DNA of 64,000 bases. Origin: an uncultured Prevotella sp. (lineage in GTDB: Bacteria; Bacteroidota; Bacteroidia; Bacteroidales; Bacteroidaceae). Where the stretch lies: NCBI GenBank assembly GCA_946404405.1, contig CAMJDL010000002.1, forward strand, positions 1 to 64,000. The letters run 5' to 3'. The stretch's first letter is position 1. Every line of letters starts with the position of its first letter. This document shows positions 58,553-64,000 of the stretch, piece by piece. Both the position numbers and the translations under genes were made by a program. Below the pieces are notes generated by a model. The model worked only from the letters and a program-made list of their open reading frames with translations. It had not been told where the DNA came from and searched no databases.

Positions 58553-58678
58553 AATGAGTAATTAGTAATGAATAATTAGTAATTGTGATTTGTTTGAAGG
58601 CAGATTAATTCTCAACGAAAAAGTCTGTAGCTTTTAGTAATCATAATTACTCATTACTAATTACTCATTACTAATTAT
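58553..58678 (+). mobile_element. Inverted-heptamer element E5
   Basis: Left arm 58553-58591 (AATGAGT, AATTAGT, AATGAAT, AATTAGT, AATTGTG, ATTT), core starting GTTTGAAGGCAGATTAA, right arm TAATCATAATT (58638-58648) and units to 58678. The core start matches E4 for 13 bases. The left arm has drifted (GTG in place of ATG). Confidence 0.85.
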
Positions 58679-58681
58679 CAA

Positions 58682-59149
58682 ATGCTTGAAATTGAACGAA
58701 AATTCTTGGTTCTCGACGATTCCTATAAGGCGTTGTCGTATAACCATAGCCACATCATGCAGGGCTACATCTGCAGTGAGCGTGGCCGTACGGTACGTGT
58801 CCGTATCCGTGATAATCAGGGCTTTATTACCATCAAGGGTCCATCAGATATTGGCGGACTGGCCCGTTACGAGTTTGAACAGGAGATACCACTTGCTGAT
58901 GCCCAAGAACTGATGAAGCTCTGTGAGCCAGGCATCATCGACAAGACGCGATGGCTGGTCAAGAGTGGTGACTTCACATTTGAAGTCGACGAATTCCATG
59001 GCGACAACGCAGGGCTCGTCATGGCCGAGGTAGAACTGCAGTCGGAAACTGACCAGCCCGTCATCCCCCCATTCATAGGAAAAGAGGTTACTGGCGACCG
59101 CCGCTATTATAACAGCCAGTTACGCAGTAACCCCTATTCTCGTTGGTAA
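58682..59149 (+). CDS. CYTH domain protein (triphosphatase-like)
   Basis: 155 aa. The E-x-E-x-K signature is at residues 3-7 (L-E-I-E-R-K-F-L-V), and T-V-R-V-R-I-R and F-I-T-I-K-G supply the basic residues lining the tunnel; acidic metal residues are in E-F-E-Q-E-I and M-A-E-V-E-L. CYTH enzymes of this size hydrolyse inorganic or thiamine triphosphate. The link with prfB and the small membrane protein is positional only. It converges with the giant surface protein gene. Confidence 0.9.
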   Translation: MLEIERKFLVLDDSYKALSYNHSHIMQGYICSERGRTVRVRIRDNQGFITIKGPSDIGGLARYEFEQEIPLADAQELMKLCEPGIIDKTRWLVKSGDFTFEVDEFHGDNAGLVMAEVELQSETDQPVIPPFIGKEVTGDRRYYNSQLRSNPYSRW

Positions 59150-59150
59150 A

Positions 59151-59232
59151 CACGAGACGTAATCTCGTGGGCGGTGAGCCGTAATCTCACCACGGACGAG
59201 CCGTAATGTCGTTAGGAACGAGATTACGGCTC
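59151..59232. repeat. CGTAATCTC-type hairpin cluster between convergent genes
   Basis: Three stems: CACGAGA/TCTCGTG (59151-59169), GGTGAG/CTCACC (59173-59191) and GAGCCGTAAT (59198-59207) with ATTACGGCTC (59223-59232). CGTAAT recurs in each. It probably terminates both transcripts; the TAA of the surface protein gene lies within the last copy. Confidence 0.7.
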
Positions 59233-62200
59233 ATTATTTGCACCAATCACTACATCCGTATCTTTCTTCACCTTACCGGCATCGCCACCTCCGTACACGT
59301 TGCCCAGGATGATAGCACCATTCTTAATCAACACCTTTGTCCAGATGGATGTTCCGAATTGGTCAGCATCCAGAGTTGCGTCACCACGGCTGGCACCATA
59401 GACCTCACCGCCATAGTGAACCTGGTAGTCGTCTGGTGTACCAATGGTCACAGTACCCGTACCACCACCAATGATGACGGTGTTCATGGACTGGCGTCCA
59501 GGGACGTTGACAGGTTTATCAGTTATATTGGCCTGACCAGGCTTATAGGGATCGTAGGTCTGATCTATCTTCGGTGCACCTACGCTACCCATAGAACCAC
59601 CGCCATAGACATTGCGGTGGATGGTACCACCCTTGACGTCGACGGTTGTGAAGCGGGTCACAGAACCGGCAGAGTTACTGAAGTCCTCTTCCTTGGTGGC
59701 TTGACCACCATAGGTAACTTCGTCTTCATAGTCACCATCACCATTAAAGTCGTACTTGTACTTGTTAACACCAGAGCCGCCACCGAAGATATTACCGCGA
59801 TACAACCACTGCGGGTCGTCGAGGTTATCTGTTTCAAGGAGTCCTTGATTGGTCTGATTATAGGGCATGCCAATCTCACCGTCATTGACAGTAACCTTCG
59901 TATCACGGCGTACGTGACCGTCCTGACCACCGCCATAGACAGAGCCTAAGATAGTAGGACCGCTCTTTTCCCAGTTATCTTTACCACTGGCAAGGGCATC
60001 ATACTCTGCAGTGGTAATGCCATCACCCACCTTATAAGTGCCATTGGCTGTCTTGCACCGATATCCACCAATGGTCACATCGGTCTCGTTGACATAGCCT
60101 GAGAAGAAGGCTGGACTATAGAGATAGCGCGGCAATTCACTGATGTTGGGTGCAGCCTCACCGGCACTACCGCCAAGGACGTTACCATAGGGCAGACCAT
60201 CCTTATACTTTGGTTCTTTAGTGCCTACCTGACCACCGATTACCCTGACGTTGGTCTTACCGCTACTCAGGAAGTAATCTGCCATTGTTGTCGGTTTGTT
60301 CGATGCCGTGATAGGCTCGTTGGGTTTGAATCCTGTGGTTGGAGTCCACAGAACTGCATCGTGAAGCGTTTCACCATAACCAGCAGGGTAATAGTCATCG
60401 GTTCCACCGGCATAGTTACCTTTACCCACAGAAGCGATGTTACCTCCACCATAGACATTACGTACCACATGGCCACCAGTCATTGTCACATAAGTGTTGC
60501 CGAGCACCTTACCAGATAGCAGACCGTAAATCTTTCTCTCTTTGTTTTTGCCTGCATTTGTACCTGAAAGAATAGGTACATTCTTCTTGTAAGTATCCTT
60601 ACCCTTACCACCACCATACAGCGAGTGACCTATCAGGCCTCCACTCAGCATCACGTGGGTATCGCTGTAGACATAGCCGTTCTCACCGCTGCCATGAACA
60701 GAACCAGTGATACATGGTGTCGTCAGCGTGCCAATAGCTGAAGGATCAGCCGTACTTGGTAGCTTGACGTTTACTTCAGCCTCGTTGACGAAGGCATGAT
60801 GGGCCATGACATAGCGGTCGGCAGCCTCACCACGCCCACTACCATAGACGTCACCACCATCGGTACCATCCACACCGATGTGTCCACCGGTGATATTGAT
60901 CGTAGCCTTACCAGTATTTTCTTTAAACTTAAACTCATACGGCCAGCTCAGGGCAAAGCCACGAACTACTTCCGCACTAGTTCCAGGGTTGTCGATATCT
61001 GCATGCTTGGCGGTTCCTCCAGTAATGGTATCGGTAGCATTCGTAATCGTACCTACCGACGCCATAGCACCGGCACCATAGACACAGCCCGTAATCAGAC
61101 CGCCGTCGATATTGACCGTGGTATTACCACGCACGATACCAGCCCACTTGTTGTACCGCTCTACACCGTTATCAGTATACGTATCGGTACCACAACCGCC
61201 ACCATAGACGTTGCCTCGGTATGCATAATACTCACTGGAGTTACCAATAGTACCGCTATGGATGTTAAGCAGCGTGTTGTTGAAGGTATGTCCGTTCTCA
61301 CCACTACCATAGACAGAACCCTTGACCAGTGGTGTGTCAATAGTCTTACCATCACCATTGTTGCTCGTTCCCTTGGTTGCATCACCAATAGTAACATTGG
61401 CATCGTTGACCCAAGCAACAAAGTCATCGCGCGCCTCCGGATTGGTAATATCACCTCGTGACGAACCGAAGACCATACCGTTCTCGTGACCGTCAACACC
61501 AATAGTACCTCCAGTAATGGTGACATTGGTAGTACCAGTAGCAGCATGGTCGGTGTGAAGTCCCTTAACATCTACAACCTTCGGAATACCCACATATCCT
61601 TCAACGTTTGTTGATGTTGTGTACTCGAAGTCACCCACCGTTCCGTAAGCGCCGCCACCATATATATTATGGTAGATAGTAGGAGTACCACTGATGCTTA
61701 CATTGGTGTTACCATAGATATGACCGCTACGAACCGTCAGACGATAGCCATTACCACCACCATAGACATTACCCATCGTAGCACCACCATAGCGGATGGT
61801 GTCGCCCTTGCCTTCCGTGAGGACAGTTTTGTCGATACCAATGGTACCACCACTGATATTTACGTAGGTATCACCAACCAGGCCATTGGTCAGCGTCTCA
61901 CCCAGCGCAGTCGACTCACCAACGGCAGCCATATCGCCACCACCAAAGACGCTGGCCAAGACCTCACCACCAGTCATGGTGACTCTGGTTCCACCCTTCA
62001 CGCGACCAGCAATATACTTAGGATAAGAAACTGCTTTACCTGTAGGAGTGAGAGATTCTACAGTACTACCATAACCACCGCCAAAGACACTGCCATAGGT
62101 ATAGCGAGTGACATTATTTACAGAGATGGCTGGATCATTTGCATTCACTGCCGGAACACTGACTGTACCCGTTAGTTTCGTACCAATAGTGCCACCATTT

Positions 62201-64000
62201 ACGATGACCTCAGTAGATGCGACGACATCCTTATTATTGGCATCTTTTATCGCATTACCATCAGCATCTTTGACCACGTGAGTACCTTGGGTCATACCCA
62301 GCTCAGAACCACCATAGACGCTACTCTTGATAGTGCCGCCATTGATGGTCAGCTTGGTACTCTTCACGTTACCCAGCTTCCACCAGTCAACAGCAGAGAT
62401 AGCAGTTGTGCCATCCAACTGATACATACGTCCCATACCACCGGCAAAGACGTTACCGCCCTTGGTGTGCGACAGACGATAGAGCTTTAGGCCTGAGTCA
62501 TATACAAACTCGGTATTTGGAATGTTCTTATACTTCTTCCACTTAGCCCAGTCAGTAGCATCCCAATTAGCAATATTATCTTTGCCATCACCAGAAATAC
62601 CCGCAGCCGTATTATCAGCAGTACTTGGTATCACGTACTCATGGTTGTTACCAATAGTACCACCATTAATCGTGATGTCAATATGACCGCGACCCTTTGT
62701 AAAGAATCCCTCCGTACTATATCCTGTCTCGATGTCGTTATCATCTCGCATCTTGCCATAGCCATCCGTCTCGTCTTCTGCGAACAGTCCATAGCCTACA
62801 GAACCCAGACGGCCGCCGCCATAGACAGAACCGAGAATCTCGCCGCCATCAATGGTCAAGTCAACACTACCGGCTACGTTACCAGCAGTGTAGGCGTCAG
62901 CAGCGAAACCACGACCGCCACCGAATATGTTACCATCCACGTATGAAGTGCCCCAAGTACCAATTCTGGTAGCATTACCTGCGTAAAGGGCTTCATACGC
63001 CTCTGCATAGGTCTTGGTTTTATCAATTTCATTGCCTTTGATGTTCATTGTCACATTACGCAACACGTGACCATCCTCACCGCCTCCAAAGACAGAACCG
63101 TAAATCCATCCGCCTTCAACGTTAACTTCCACATCCTGCACATTGGTCTGTTTGTTGAACAGTACACGCGGGTCACCAGCACCGCCACCGAAGAGATAAC
63201 AGGTTACAGGGTGAGCAGTAATCTGTCCCAACGTGCGCGGTACACCGATGGTGCCACCCGTCATCGTGACAGTACTCTTACCATCGACATTCGTCATCTC
63301 GTTAGCACCATATACATTAGTCAGGACATGACCACCCTTGATTTCCACTAAGGTATTGCCACCGACTTCACCAGCTTTCCAATGCCACTCACCAGCTTTA
63401 TATGGGAAGTATCCGGATCCACCACCAAAGACATTGCCGTAGAAGGTGTGTCCGTTATCAGCAGTAGTGCGACCGCCCTTGGAATCGTATCCTGAGGTTC
63501 CATCGAACGGATCGTGGGCAGCATATTTGTCCGCAGCGGTAGCTGCCTGTCCATACTTCCAGCTTGCACATTCAGGCAAAGATGAAGTATAATTGGTAGT
63601 AGAAACCAAATCCTTCAACTCTTGCCTATCATTGGTACCCATAATCAACTTGCGTTGTGACCATTCGTCTGCTGTATAGCGACGGTTGACAGCAAGCGGA
63701 TTTGCGAGATATGTACCGTCATCATCCATCTGCACATAGCCATTACCAATCTGGCAGTTGCCTTCTATGGTAACATGCGTATCATGCTGCACAAATCCTT
63801 GCTCAGCACCACCAAAGACATCACCCTTCACAAAGGCATTGCCACCAATGGTCACATCAGTATGAGTGGCCAAAGCCAGCGTCTCAATGAACTTAAGGTA
63901 ATCAGTCTCATTAGAAACGGAATAATCATCCTTACCATTATCCTTATTGATACTCCAAGGATTGTTCCAAGCATTGCCATCCTTATCAATATAAGGCGTA
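59224..64000 (-). CDS. Giant GGG-repeat surface protein (5' end outside the window)
   Basis: At least 1591 codons; the frame stays open to the right edge. The protein is made of units built on V-Y-G-G-G / V-F-G-G-G motifs (over twenty by my count), each linked to a strand such as T-x-V-T-I-x-G-G-T-I-G. This pattern suggests a long right-handed beta-helix, as in adhesins and large Bacteroidota surface proteins. Many units also have S-V-Y-G-S-G-E-N-G or similar variants. No peptidase or enzyme motif is seen. The end is abrupt, in mid-repeat (D-T-D-V-V-I-G-A-N-N-E-P), with the stop inside a repeat element, so the native C-terminus (perhaps a secretion signal) may have been lost. Confidence 0.8.
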   Translation of the reverse strand, partial: TPYIDKDGNAWNNPWSINKDNGKDDYSVSNETDYLKFIETLALATHTDVTIGGNAFVKGDVFGGAEQGFVQHDTHVTIEGNCQIGNGYVQMDDDGTYLANPLAVNRRYTADEWSQRKLIMGTNDRQELKDLVSTTNYTSSLPECASWKYGQAATAADKYAAHDPFDGTSGYDSKGGRTTADNGHTFYGNVFGGGSGYFPYKAGEWHWKAGEVGGNTLVEIKGGHVLTNVYGANEMTNVDGKSTVTMTGGTIGVPRTLGQITAHPVTCYLFGGGAGDPRVLFNKQTNVQDVEVNVEGGWIYGSVFGGGEDGHVLRNVTMNIKGNEIDKTKTYAEAYEALYAGNATRIGTWGTSYVDGNIFGGGRGFAADAYTAGNVAGSVDLTIDGGEILGSVYGGGRLGSVGYGLFAEDETDGYGKMRDDNDIETGYSTEGFFTKGRGHIDITINGGTIGNNHEYVIPSTADNTAAGISGDGKDNIANWDATDWAKWKKYKNIPNTEFVYDSGLKLYRLSHTKGGNVFAGGMGRMYQLDGTTAISAVDWWKLGNVKSTKLTINGGTIKSSVYGGSELGMTQGTHVVKDADGNAIKDANNKDVVASTEVIVNGGTIGTKLTGTVSVPAVNANDPAISVNNVTRYTYGSVFGGGYGSTVESLTPTGKAVSYPKYIAGRVKGGTRVTMTGGEVLASVFGGGDMAAVGESTALGETLTNGLVGDTYVNISGGTIGIDKTVLTEGKGDTIRYGGATMGNVYGGGNGYRLTVRSGHIYGNTNVSISGTPTIYHNIYGGGAYGTVGDFEYTTSTNVEGYVGIPKVVDVKGLHTDHAATGTTNVTITGGTIGVDGHENGMVFGSSRGDITNPEARDDFVAWVNDANVTIGDATKGTSNNGDGKTIDTPLVKGSVYGSGENGHTFNNTLLNIHSGTIGNSSEYYAYRGNVYGGGCGTDTYTDNGVERYNKWAGIVRGNTTVNIDGGLITGCVYGAGAMASVGTITNATDTITGGTAKHADIDNPGTSAEVVRGFALSWPYEFKFKENTGKATINITGGHIGVDGTDGGDVYGSGRGEAADRYVMAHHAFVNEAEVNVKLPSTADPSAIGTLTTPCITGSVHGSGENGYVYSDTHVMLSGGLIGHSLYGGGKGKDTYKKNVPILSGTNAGKNKERKIYGLLSGKVLGNTYVTMTGGHVVRNVYGGGNIASVGKGNYAGGTDDYYPAGYGETLHDAVLWTPTTGFKPNEPITASNKPTTMADYFLSSGKTNVRVIGGQVGTKEPKYKDGLPYGNVLGGSAGEAAPNISELPRYLYSPAFFSGYVNETDVTIGGYRCKTANGTYKVGDGITTAEYDALASGKDNWEKSGPTILGSVYGGGQDGHVRRDTKVTVNDGEIGMPYNQTNQGLLETDNLDDPQWLYRGNIFGGGSGVNKYKYDFNGDGDYEDEVTYGGQATKEEDFSNSAGSVTRFTTVDVKGGTIHRNVYGGGSMGSVGAPKIDQTYDPYKPGQANITDKPVNVPGRQSMNTVIIGGGTGTVTIGTPDDYQVHYGGEVYGASRGDATLDADQFGTSIWTKVLIKNGAIILGNVYGGGDAGKVKKDTDVVIGANNEP

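Noticed and set aside
60796..61461. Plus-strand open frame inside the giant surface protein gene
   Set aside because: Repetitive Thr/Ile-rich translation arises from the antisense of G-G-T-x-x repeats; no start site.

Overview
The window looks like chromosome from a Bacteroidales bacterium, most likely Prevotella or a close relative. The evidence is many promoters with the Bacteroidota -7 element TAnnTTTG just upstream of genes, few strong Shine-Dalgarno sequences, lipoproteins with C-S-x-D-D leaders, a probable type IX secretion C-terminus on a subtilase, and families I know mainly from this group (BT4734/VapE proteins, DUF4292, GGG-repeat surface proteins). No rRNA, tRNA or CRISPR array was seen. 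All calls come from reading the sequence; no database search was run.

Layout. 1-5.5 kb: minus-strand housekeeping genes (ATP-grasp protein cut by the left edge, DUF2795 protein, then a tight operon of two tandem NSS transporters, a ComEA-like protein, a methyltransferase-like protein and cobalamin adenosyltransferase). 5.5-10.4 kb: VanZ-like protein, CDP-alcohol phosphatidyltransferase, a flippase-like membrane protein, a HisC-like aminotransferase, a MIP18-family protein and LpxH. 10.5-24.7 kb: a large signalling region. It holds a small alarmone hydrolase, an orphan periplasmic binding protein, two Cache-PP2C-HATPase (SpoIIE/RsbU-RsbW-like) proteins each followed by a STAS protein, a RelA/SpoT-type synthetase, a Cache-HAMP protein with a kinase-like tail lacking its histidine, a complete histidine kinase, a large lipoprotein and an AraC-type regulator. 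24.7-31.2 kb: GH2 glycosidase, clostripain-like lipoprotein, purine permease and a decayed uracil permease. 31.3-37 kb: accessory region with an RloA-like ATPase whose RloB partner is reduced to a stub, an AraC remnant, and a 4.0-kb unit carrying a VapE primase/helicase-like gene and a DUF4143-type ATPase between 120-bp terminal inverted repeats. 37-45 kb: secreted and surface proteins plus a small membrane protein, an AraC regulator and a GNAT-like protein. 45-59 kb: housekeeping genes (SF1 helicase, dgt, dut, TPR protein, DUF4292 lipoprotein, EnvC-like protein, M20 peptidase, acyl-CoA ligase, prfB, CYTH protein), repeatedly interrupted by a family of inverted-heptamer elements. 59.2 kb to the right edge: one giant repetitive surface protein gene whose 5' end lies outside.

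Two repeat phenomena stand out. First, degenerate 7-bp tandem arrays (units such as TTGACAA, AGTGAAC, TGTAAGA, TTTTCAC) sit between co-directional genes, where they often supply the stop codon of one gene and the start codon of the next; others lie inside genes in linkers. Second, five elements (49344-49474, 53559-53678, 56644-57108, 58231-58393, 58553-58678) have heptamer arrays as inverted arms ending in AATTATGATTA and TAATCATAATT. One encodes a four-helix-bundle protein and the others look like short non-coding relatives. One of them appears to have supplied the start codon and signal peptide of the neighbouring TPR protein.

Best candidates for undescribed biology: the inverted-heptamer/four-helix-bundle element family, the VapE unit with long terminal repeats and iteron-like arrays, and the combined partner-switching and alarmone locus.
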